Of a DNA stretch of 6,246 nucleotides, positions 1 through 5,080 are shown piece after piece; position 1 is the stretch's first letter; each line of letters starts with the position of its first letter. Below the pieces are notes generated by a model, which was not told the DNA's origin, searched no databases, and worked only from the letters and a program-made list of their open reading frames with translations. The stretch spans positions 1-6,246 of the forward strand of contig JBFWTJ010000229.1 in assembly GCA_050247895.1 (NCBI GenBank), written 5' to 3'. The translations under genes were made by a program, and so were the position numbers. Source of the stretch: CAVPEW01 sp050247895 (GTDB lineage Bacteria > Actinomycetota > Acidimicrobiia > Acidimicrobiales > VFJN01).

Positions 1-1260
1 GTGCTGCTGGTGGCCCGGATCCTGGCCGGCGTCGCCGCCGCGATGATCATGCCCGTCACCCTGTCGGTCATCACCTCGAGCTTCCCGGCCGAGGAGCGGG
101 CCCGGGCCGTGGGCATCTGGTCGGGCGTCGCCGGCGCCGGCGGCATCCTCGGCCTGGTCGTCTCGTCGTTCCTGATCGACAACTTCACCTGGCCCTGGCT
201 GTTCGCCATGCCCGTCGCGTTCGCCGCGGTGTCGCTCGTCCTCACCCTGTCGGCGGTCCCCAACTCGCGCGAGGACCACGCCGGCCGGTTCGACACCGTC
301 GGGTCCGTGCTCTCGGCCGTCGCCGTCGGCGCGCTCGTCCTGGGCATCCACGAGGGCCCCGAGCGCGGCTGGACCGATCCGCTCACCCTGGCCGGCCTCG
401 TCGTGGGCATCGCCGGGGCGCTGGCCTTCGCCGCATGGGAGCTGCGCCACGACCACCCGCTGCTCGAGATCCGCCTCTTCGCCCACCGGGGCCTCTCGGC
501 CGGCTCGCTGACCCTGCTGATCGTGTTCGCCGTGATGTTCGGGATCTTCCTGGTCCTGGTCCAGTTCATGCAGGCCGTGCTCGGCTACTCGGCCCTGGCC
601 GCCGCGGCCTCCCTGCTGCCCATGGTGGTGGTGATGATGCCGCTGTCGGCGGTTGCGCCGACCATCGCCAAGCGCGTCGGGTTCCGCTCGGTGGTGACCG
701 GCGGCGTCGGCCTCTTCGGGATCGGGCTCGCCCTGCTGGCCGTGATGGTGTCCGCCGACGGCGGCTACTGGTCGGTGCTGCCCGGCCTGCTCGTGCTGTC
801 GCTCGGCATCGGCCTGTGCATGAGCCCCTCCACCACCGCCATCACCGAGTCGCTGCCCAACGAGAAGCAGGGCGTCGCCTCCGCCCTCAACGACACCGTG
901 CGCGAGCTCGGCGGCGCCATCGGCATCGCCCTGCTCGGCTCGTTGGTCGGTGCCGGATACCGGTCGAGCGTCTCCTCGGCCACCGACGCGCTGTCCCCCG
1001 ACCTGGCCCACCGGGTCGAGGAGGGCATCGGCTCGGCCTTCGCCGCGGCCCCCGACCTCGGTGCCGACGCGCCCGCCGTGCTCGACGCCGCCCGTGACGC
1101 CCTGGTCGACGGCTGGCGGCTGTCGATGTGGTTCGGCGTGGGCCTGGCCGTGGTGGCCCTCGCCTACCTGCTCGTGCGGGCCCCCCGGGCCGAGGACCTC
1201 GAGGCCGAGGATGCCCTCGACGCCAGCGAGGCGGCCTGGGAGCCGGTCGCCGGCGGCTGA
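1..1260 (+). CDS. MFS efflux transporter, DHA2 (EmrB/QacA-like) type, 5'-truncated by window edge
   Basis: Probable proton-driven drug or metabolite exporter of the 14-helix DHA2 branch of the major facilitator superfamily, in the cytoplasmic membrane. The visible 419 residues open inside what is normally helix 4 (ARILAGVAAAMIMPVTLSVI, residues 5-24), so helices 1-3 and the motif A loop lie outside the window and the GTG at base 1 is probably an internal valine. Family features seen: FPAEERARAVGIW (28-40), a loop with GRFDTVG (95-101), LGYSALAAAASLLPM (194-208), and NDTVRELGGAIGIALLGSL (297-315), followed by a last helix near 375-393 and an acidic tail. Odd: the antiporter motif C segment (about 42-58) reads GAGGILGLVVSSFL where GP..GG is usual. 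Substrate cannot be told. It converges on the protease gene across a shared hairpin. Family call is firm; the true start is not in view. Confidence 0.93.
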   Translation: MLLVARILAGVAAAMIMPVTLSVITSSFPAEERARAVGIWSGVAGAGGILGLVVSSFLIDNFTWPWLFAMPVAFAAVSLVLTLSAVPNSREDHAGRFDTVGSVLSAVAVGALVLGIHEGPERGWTDPLTLAGLVVGIAGALAFAAWELRHDHPLLEIRLFAHRGLSAGSLTLLIVFAVMFGIFLVLVQFMQAVLGYSALAAAASLLPMVVVMMPLSAVAPTIAKRVGFRSVVTGGVGLFGIGLALLAVMVSADGGYWSVLPGLLVLSLGIGLCMSPSTTAITESLPNEKQGVASALNDTVRELGGAIGIALLGSLVGAGYRSSVSSATDALSPDLAHRVEEGIGSAFAAAPDLGADAPAVLDAARDALVDGWRLSMWFGVGLAVVALAYLLVRAPRAEDLEAEDALDASEAAWEPVAGG

Positions 1261-1268
1261 GACGACCC

Positions 1269-1303
1269 GAGGGTGCCGGCCGACGGGCACGGCCGGCACC
1301 CTC
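1269..1303. terminator. Symmetrical stem-loop, probable bidirectional terminator
   Basis: A perfect 13-bp stem (1269-1281 pairs with 1291-1303; arm GAGGGTGCCGGCC) closes a 9-base loop. It sits between the stop codon of the MFS gene (1260) and the stop codon of the convergent protease gene (1312). There is no U-tract on either side, which is common for actinobacterial terminators. Position and symmetry suggest it ends both transcripts. Confidence 0.75.
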
Positions 1304-1311
1304 CCGGGGCG

Positions 1312-2598
1312 TCAACTGGTGCGGGCGCTCGAACCGCTGGAACCGCCGGCCAGGCGGGCGGCCACGTCGAGGGCCTGGTCGATCGAGATGGCGAAGCCGA
1401 CGTTCGACGCCTGGACGCCGCCGCTGCTGGCGGCCACGGCCGTGTTGATGCCCACGACCTCGCCCTTGGCGTTGACCAGCGGGCCACCCGAGTTGCCCGA
1501 CGAGATCGCCGCGTCGGTCTGCACCAGGCCGTCGAGCACGCCGTCCTCGGTCTGGATGCTGCGGTCCAGGGCCGAGACGATGCCCTGGGTCACCGTGAGG
1601 CTGCCCTCCAGGGCCAGGGCGTTGCCGACCGCGATCACCGGGTCGCCCACGGCGGTGGTCCCGCTGTCGGCGATGGCCACGGGCACGAGGCCCTCGGCGT
1701 CGGCCACCCGGAGCACGGCGATGTCCCGGGCGGTGTCGGCCCCGACGACCGTCGCCGTGCGCGGCGCGTCCTGGCCGTCGAGGGTCACCGTGATCGACGT
1801 CGCCCCGGCCACGACGTGGGCGTTGGTCAGCACCAGGCCGTCGTCGATGACGATGCCGGTCCCGGCCGACTCGCCCTCGGTCACGTAGGGCCCTCGGCGG
1901 GCCTGGACGGTGGTCTGGATCGACACGACCGATCCCTCGAGCGCGTCCAGGACGGCGGCGATGTCCATGGTGTCGCCGAGCGAGGTCGACGACACCGGCG
2001 TGGCCGTGGCCACGGTGCCGGCGTCGTCGCCGGGCCCGCCCGCGGCCAGACGGCCGCCGACCGCGCCGGCGGCGAGCGACGCGACGACCACGGCGGCGGG
2101 GAGGAGCAGGCCCCGCCGCCGCCGGCCGTCGCTGCTCGCGTTGCCGGGCCCACCGGCCGGTGGCGTCGCGAACGATCCGGCTGGTGGGCTGGGCGGCGCC
2201 CCGCCCGGCCCGTGCGGGGCGGTCGCCGGACCGGACGGGGTCGCCGGGAACGTCGTCGTGGGCGGACGTGTCGAGACGGCGGTGGCCGATCCGGACGGGG
2301 TCGCCGGATCCGGGAGGGTGGCCGTGGGCGGATGGGTCGGAAAGCCGGTGGCGGGTCCGTGTCGGGTGGACGGGAGGGGGAAGCCGGTGGCCGGTCCGGA
2401 CGGGGTCGCCGGATCCGGGAGGGTGGCCGTGGGTGGATGGGCCGGGAGAGCCGCCGCCGGGGGCAGGTTGGGCTCGTCGATCGGCAGGCCCGGGGGAGGG
2501 GGCGGGGGGACGATGGCCGGGACCGGCGGCAGGCTGGGCTGACCCGTCGGTGGCGCCGGCCGGTCGGGGACCGGGGCGGGAGCGTCGTTCGGTGTCAT
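1312..2598 (-). CDS. Membrane-anchored HtrA/PepD-like trypsin-fold serine protease without PDZ domain
   Basis: Probable extracytoplasmic protein-quality-control protease of the S1C (DegP/HtrA) family, 428 residues. Order: a proline-rich, low-complexity head (1-157) with imperfect 35-residue repeats; a basic stop GRRRR (158-162); one membrane helix (about 163-187); a linker; then the protease domain (about 212-415). The catalytic triad is His261 in VLTNAHVVAGA, Asp292 in ARDIAVLRV, and Ser370 in SSGNSGGPLVN. The helix with basic residues before it predicts the head inside and the protease outside. Typical actinobacterial PepD/HtrA proteins carry a C-terminal PDZ domain; here the chain ends about 13 residues after the last protease element, so PDZ is absent. 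The start is the ATG at 2598, preceded on its strand by a weak GGTGGGG. Four phased repeats of OmpR-regulator type lie just upstream. In mycobacteria pepD is under a two-component system (MprAB), which fits. Function is well supported; substrates are unknown. Confidence 0.93.
   Translation of the reverse strand: MTPNDAPAPVPDRPAPPTGQPSLPPVPAIVPPPPPPGLPIDEPNLPPAAALPAHPPTATLPDPATPSGPATGFPLPSTRHGPATGFPTHPPTATLPDPATPSGSATAVSTRPPTTTFPATPSGPATAPHGPGGAPPSPPAGSFATPPAGGPGNASSDGRRRRGLLLPAAVVVASLAAGAVGGRLAAGGPGDDAGTVATATPVSSTSLGDTMDIAAVLDALEGSVVSIQTTVQARRGPYVTEGESAGTGIVIDDGLVLTNAHVVAGATSITVTLDGQDAPRTATVVGADTARDIAVLRVADAEGLVPVAIADSGTTAVGDPVIAVGNALALEGSLTVTQGIVSALDRSIQTEDGVLDGLVQTDAAISSGNSGGPLVNAKGEVVGINTAVAASSGGVQASNVGFAISIDQALDVAARLAGGSSGSSARTS
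2221..2445. repeat. 105-bp-period direct repeats inside the protease gene
   Basis: Bases 2281-2340 and 2386-2445 match at 57 of 60 positions, a period of 105 bp (35 codons). A third, degraded copy starts near 2221. In the protein they give HPPTATLPDPATPSG at residues 54-68 and 89-103, and a relative RPPTTTFPATPSG near 111-123. They build the proline-rich cytoplasmic head of the HtrA-like protease. The period is a multiple of three, so copy-number change would keep the reading frame. Confidence 0.85.
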
Positions 2599-2621
2599 GG
2601 CCCCACCGTGCGCCTCGACCT

Positions 2622-2661
2622 GGGTGAGGGCCCCGTGATCGGGCTGTGAGGTCGCTGTGAG
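2622..2661 (-). promoter_or_regulatory. Four 11-bp-phased direct repeats, putative OmpR-family (PhoP/MtrA-like) operator
   Basis: On the + strand the heptads GGGTGAG (2622), CCGTGAT (2633), CTGTGAG (2644) and CTGTGAG (2655) begin exactly 11 bases apart. Read toward the protease gene they are CTCACAG, CTCACAG, ATCACGG and CTCACCC with 4-base spacers, ending 23 bases before its start codon. Eleven-bp direct repeats are the known binding format of OmpR/PhoB-type regulators. The units resemble the Streptomyces PHO-box unit (GTTCACC) and mycobacterial MtrA sites (GTCACAGCG-like). The assignment to a particular regulator is inference. No clear -10 or -35 element was found alongside. Confidence 0.6.
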
Positions 2662-2763
2662 CCCGTTCGGCGGGACGGGTGCGGGCGGAGTCCCGGTGGA
2701 GGATCCGTGCGCCGGCGCCGGCCGGGGTGCCGGTCGGGACCTGACATCCTGGCCGGCGACGAC

Positions 2764-2785
2764 ACGCCCGACACCGGCCGGGCGT
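2764..2785 (+). other. Small stem-loop just before the flavoprotein ribosome binding site
   Basis: ACGCCCG (2764-2770) pairs with CGGGCGT (2779-2785) across an 8-base loop. It ends 5 bases before the GAGGAGG ribosome binding site of the flavoprotein gene. It could influence translation or be chance in GC-rich DNA. Confidence 0.3.
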
Positions 2786-2804
2786 CGACAGAGGAGGAGT
2801 CCCG

Positions 2805-3389
2805 ATGACCGCCCGATCGAGCGACGTCGTGATCATCGGCGGTGGACCCGCCGGCGCCAGCGCAGCCACCTTCACCGCCCGGGCCGGGCTGTCGACGGTG
2901 GTCGTCGACGCCGACAAGGGCATCACCCGCCGGGCCCAGCTGAACAACCACCTCGGCTTCCCCGAGGGCATCGCCGGGCCCGCGCTGGTCGACCGCGGGC
3001 GGGACCAGGCGGAGCGGGCCGGGGCGACGTGGGTCGAAGGCACGGCCGAGGCGATCGAGGGGGCGACCGGTGCGTTCACCGTGCGCCTGGCCGACGGCGC
3101 GGAGGTCGCCGCGTCGAGCGTCGTCCTCGCCACCGGCACCAGCGTCGCCCTCGCCGAGGCCGCCGGGGTGGCGACCGCGGCCGGCACCGAGCCGCGCATC
3201 GCCACGATCGCCCAGGTCGACGCCGAGGGCCGCACCTCCGTGCCGGGCATCTGGGCCGCCGGGACGGTGGGAGGCGTCAGCGTGCACACCATCGTCACCG
3301 CCGGCGACGGCGCCCGCGTGGCGATCAACCTGATCAGCGAGGTGCGCGGCGAGCGACACGTCGACCACGACGTCCTTCCCGCCGGCTGA
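2805..3389 (+). CDS. Short thioredoxin-reductase-like FAD oxidoreductase lacking the NADPH domain and CxxC
   Basis: A 194-residue flavoprotein-like protein, presumably cytoplasmic. N-terminal Rossmann motif VVIIGGGPAGASAA (8-21) with Asp35 ending the second strand (VVVDAD), the flavin-family LNNHLGFPEGI segment (46-56), the VVLATGT turn (106-112), and the C-terminal FAD segment TSVPGIWAAGTVGG (144-157). Thioredoxin reductases are about 310-330 residues, with an NADPH domain and CxxC inserted after the ATG turn. Here the chain passes from that turn almost straight to the last FAD segment, so both are absent and there is no cysteine at all. The usual GD of the last motif is GT (154). Start ATG is well set by GAGGAGG at 2791-2797, 7 bases upstream. 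It is divergent from the protease gene and so may share its control region. Electron donor and substrate are unknown. Family is clear; enzymatic activity is uncertain. Confidence 0.88.
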   Translation: MTARSSDVVIIGGGPAGASAATFTARAGLSTVVVDADKGITRRAQLNNHLGFPEGIAGPALVDRGRDQAERAGATWVEGTAEAIEGATGAFTVRLADGAEVAASSVVLATGTSVALAEAAGVATAAGTEPRIATIAQVDAEGRTSVPGIWAAGTVGGVSVHTIVTAGDGARVAINLISEVRGERHVDHDVLPAG

Positions 3390-3403
3390 GCGCACGAGCG
3401 ATC

Positions 3404-3536
3404 GTCGCCGGTCGCCGGTCGCCGGTCGCCGGTCGCCGGTCGCCGGTCGCCGGTCGCCGGTCGCCGGTCGCCGGTCGCCGGTCGCCGGTCGCCGGTCGCC
3501 GGTCGCCGGTCGCCGGTCGCCGGTCGCCGGTCGCCG
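3404..3536. repeat. Heptanucleotide tandem array, 19 perfect copies of GTCGCCG
   Basis: Nineteen uninterrupted identical 7-bp units (133 bp) fill most of the 166-bp gap between the flavoprotein stop and the Pr6Pr gene. After a 13-base break one more isolated unit stands at 3550-3556, out of phase with the array, its last base being the first base of the GTG start codon. Each junction makes a CCGG palindrome, so neighbouring units can form small hairpins (CCGG-TCG-CCGG). It reads open in several frames only because the unit lacks stop codons. Perfect identity suggests recent expansion, and copy number is likely to vary between strains. Confidence 0.97.
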
Positions 3537-3555
3537 CTGCGCAAGACTCGTCGCC

Positions 3556-4239
3556 GTGGGAGCCCCGTCGAGGTCGGCAGTGGGGCCGCGGGTCGCGTTC
3601 GGCGGGCTGGCGGTGCTGGTCGTCGTGGGCTTCTGCTTCCAGGTGCCCGTCGTCGTCGACGCCCGCGGCGGACACTTCCCGACGGTGGGCGGGCGGCTGT
3701 TCAACCTCTTCTGCTACTTCACGATCCTGTCCAACGTGCTGGTCGGGATCACCTGCGGCCTGCTCGCTGCCCGGCCCGACCGATCGGGTCGGGTGTTCGC
3801 CGCGGTCCGGCTGGCCGCGATCGTCGACATCACCGTGACCGGCATCGTGTACCACCTGGCCCTGGCCGACCTCGACCGGCTCGAGGGTGCGGCCCAGGCG
3901 GCCAACCTCATCTTCCACATGTTCGTCCCGATCCTGGCCGTGGCGACCTGGCTGCTCTGGGGGCCGCGGGGCCTGGTCGGGCGCGACGCGATCCTGGGTG
4001 CCACGCTGATCGGCCTCGCCTGGGTGGCCTTCACGCTCGTGCGGGGCCCGCTGGTCCGCGACTACTACCCCTACCCCTTCATCGACGTGGCGGCGCACGG
4101 CTACGGGCGCGTCCTGCTCAACGTCGCCCTCGTCGGACTGCTGTTCCTGCTGCTGGCAGCTGGCGGGTCGTGGCTCGACGAGCGGCTCCCCGGCGCGCGG
4201 CCGGGCTCGGTCGCGGTGGCGGGCGGTCCGACGGGCTAG
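3556..4239 (+). CDS. Pr6Pr-type six-helix membrane protein
   Basis: An integral membrane protein of 227 residues with about six helices (roughly 12-33, 50-72, 80-103, 117-135, 145-163, 185-203). It has the pattern of the Pr6Pr (FAR-17a/AIG1-like) family: FTILSN (55-60), TGIVYHLAL (95-103), HMFVPILAVATWLLWG (121-136), and YPYPFIDVAAHGYGRVLLN (171-189). No biochemical role is established that I could assign; some relatives of AIG1 are lipid hydrolases, but I infer no such activity here. The frame has no other start above GTG 3556, which has no ribosome binding site. The in-frame GTG at 3580 (residue 9) is preceded by GAGG six bases away and is an equally good start. The heptamer array ends 19 bases before GTG 3556, so it probably lies in the promoter or leader. 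Confidence 0.85.
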   Translation: MGAPSRSAVGPRVAFGGLAVLVVVGFCFQVPVVVDARGGHFPTVGGRLFNLFCYFTILSNVLVGITCGLLAARPDRSGRVFAAVRLAAIVDITVTGIVYHLALADLDRLEGAAQAANLIFHMFVPILAVATWLLWGPRGLVGRDAILGATLIGLAWVAFTLVRGPLVRDYYPYPFIDVAAHGYGRVLLNVALVGLLFLLLAAGGSWLDERLPGARPGSVAVAGGPTG

Positions 4240-4261
4240 ACCGCCGTCGTCTCGCACGTCG

Positions 4262-4277
4262 GCCCCGATCCAGGGGC
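4262..4277 (+). terminator. Short GC hairpin after the Pr6Pr gene
   Basis: GCCCC (4262-4266) pairs with GGGGC (4273-4277) across a 6-base loop, 22 bases after the stop codon. The stem is short and has no U-tract; it is a weak terminator candidate. Confidence 0.3.
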
Positions 4278-4292
4278 GGTGGAGCACCCTGT

Positions 4293-4298
4293 TACGGT
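4293..4298 (+). promoter_or_regulatory. Candidate -10 element (TACGGT) for the first DtxR-like gene
   Basis: TACGGT fits the actinobacterial TAnnnT pattern and lies 13 bases before the AGAGGAGG ribosome binding site. No convincing -35 was seen. If real, transcription starts near 4305, which would exclude the GTG at 4279 as a start for the gene. Confidence 0.3.
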
Positions 4299-4321
4299 CG
4301 GCGCAGCCGAAGAGGAGGCCA

Positions 4322-4354
4322 GTGGCGGTCGACCGACGAGCGCGAGGGCGATGA
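4322..4354 (+). CDS. Possible ten-codon leader ORF coupled to the DtxR-like gene
   Basis: GTG at 4322 follows the strongest purine run in the area, AGAGGAGG at 4311-4318, and encodes MAVDRRARGR before a TGA at 4352-4354. That TGA overlaps the ATG at 4351 of the DtxR-like gene in the form ATGA, the classic arrangement for translational coupling. The frame differs from that of the regulator. It may be a regulatory leader, a landing site for ribosomes that reinitiate on the regulator, or chance. Spacing of the main AGGAGG to the GTG is short (3 bases). Confidence 0.35.
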   Translation: MAVDRRARGR

Positions 4355-5010
4355 GCTCCACGGGTGGGCAGGGTCAGGGCCAGAGCCGCTACCTGGCCGC
4401 GCTGTGGTGTGCCGCCGAGGCCGGGGTGCCCCTGGTGCGGGCGCGGCTGGCCGGCTTGCTCGGGGTGACCAGCCAGACGGTCAGCGACGCGGTCGCCGCG
4501 CTGCGCGCCGCCGGGCTCGTCGAGGTCGACGGGCGCGAGCTGCGCCTGACGCCGGAGGGGACCGAGATGGCGGCCACCATCGTGCGCCGGACCCGGCTCG
4601 TCGAGCGCCTGCTGATCGACGAGCTGAGGTTGCGATGGGCCGATGCCGCAGCGGAGGTCGTCGCCTGGGAGCGGGCGATGTCGGCCCAGGCGGTCGAGGC
4701 TTTGGCCGAGCGGCTCGGCCGCCCGACGACGTGCCCGCACGGCAACCCGATCCCCGACGGGGGTGGACCCGTCGATGCCGGTCGTCGGCTGGCCGAGCTC
4801 GAGGCCGGGGCGGAGTTCGAGGTGCTCCGGGTCCCCGAGTTGATCGAGCCGCCGGGCGCGATGCTCGAGTTCCTCCAGTCGTCGGGTGTGGTACCGGGCG
4901 CCCGGGGTCGTGTGACGAGCCGTGCCGGCGACGGCACCGTGGTGGTCGGCCTCGAGGGGGGCAGCGTCGCGCTGGGCGCCGACACGGCGGCCCACGTGCG
5001 GGTGGCCTGA
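4351..5010 (+). CDS. DtxR/IdeR-fold transcriptional regulator with degenerate metal sites (first of pair)
   Basis: A 219-residue protein with the full DtxR order: winged helix (about 12-70, with LAGLLGVTSQTVSDAVAALR as helix-turn-helix, 33-52), dimerisation helices (72-125), the conserved CPHGNPIP (128-135), and a C-terminal SH3/FeoA-like domain (about 148-219). Family members repress or activate genes of iron or manganese uptake when metal-loaded. By eye against diphtheria DtxR, the ligands Met10, His79, His98, Cys102 and His106 become Arg13, Thr81, Ala100, Val104 and Arg108; only Glu83 (Glu85) and Glu105 (Glu107) remain. Metal sensing by the usual sites is therefore doubtful, while the DNA-binding helix looks sound. 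Start: ATG 4351 overlaps the stop of a short leader ORF. An in-frame GTG at 4279 would add 24 low-complexity residues and lacks a good ribosome binding site. A paralogue follows 70 bases downstream. Confidence 0.85.
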   Translation: MSSTGGQGQGQSRYLAALWCAAEAGVPLVRARLAGLLGVTSQTVSDAVAALRAAGLVEVDGRELRLTPEGTEMAATIVRRTRLVERLLIDELRLRWADAAAEVVAWERAMSAQAVEALAERLGRPTTCPHGNPIPDGGGPVDAGRRLAELEAGAEFEVLRVPELIEPPGAMLEFLQSSGVVPGARGRVTSRAGDGTVVVGLEGGSVALGADTAAHVRVA

Positions 5011-5024
5011 CCTCCATCGTGCAC

Positions 5025-5038
5025 CGCCCGACCGGGCG
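5025..5038 (+). terminator. Short GC hairpin between the DtxR-like genes
   Basis: CGCCC (5025-5029) pairs with GGGCG (5034-5038) across a 4-base loop, followed by CTCTAT. It lies 15 bases after the stop of the first regulator and just before the iron box. It may partly end the first transcript. Confidence 0.35.
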
Positions 5039-5040
5039 CT

Positions 5041-5059
5041 CTATGTTAGGGCGACCTAA
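5041..5059 (+). promoter_or_regulatory. IdeR/DtxR-like iron box overlapping a candidate -10 element
   Basis: TTAGGGCGACCTAA (5046-5059) has perfect 5-bp inverted arms. Extended left to 5041 it matches the mycobacterial IdeR consensus TTAGGTTAGGCTAACCTAA at 14 of 19 positions by my count, which stands out in DNA this GC-rich. TATGTT (5042-5047) fits the TAnnnT -10 pattern and overlaps the box, so a bound regulator would block transcription of the gene starting at 5081. That an IdeR/DtxR protein binds here is inference. Confidence 0.6.
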
Positions 5060-5080
5060 GTCACCTCGATAGGCGGCCAG

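Noticed and set aside
1273..2649. Long plus-strand open frame opposite the protease
   Set aside because: It is the antisense shadow of the protease gene, with low-complexity Arg/Gly composition and no recognisable domain, whereas the minus strand carries a clear catalytic triad.
2709..2718. Palindrome GCGCCGGCGC in the divergent intergenic region
   Set aside because: Short self-complementary G/C runs are expected often at this base composition, and nothing else marks it as an operator.
3404..3536. Heptamer array as a CRISPR or replication-origin iteron cluster
   Set aside because: Units are contiguous with no spacers, so not CRISPR. There is no AT-rich region, DnaA box or replication gene nearby to support an origin.
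887..3544. Very long minus-strand open frame of 885 codons
   Set aside because: It overlaps the protease and flavoprotein genes in the wrong frame, is dominated by Arg/Gly/Pro-rich shadow sequence, and owes its length to high GC and the stop-free heptamer array.
4279..4350. GTG 4279 as the start of the first DtxR-like gene
   Set aside because: It has no well-placed ribosome binding site, adds low-complexity residues before the fold, and would lie upstream of the candidate -10. ATG 4351 is preferred, though this is not certain.
2657..4995. Long frames running through the heptamer array (plus 2657-3838, minus 3334-4995)
   Set aside because: They exist because GTCGCCG has no stop in any frame. 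Both overlap well-supported genes and contain the array as a meaningless repeat peptide.
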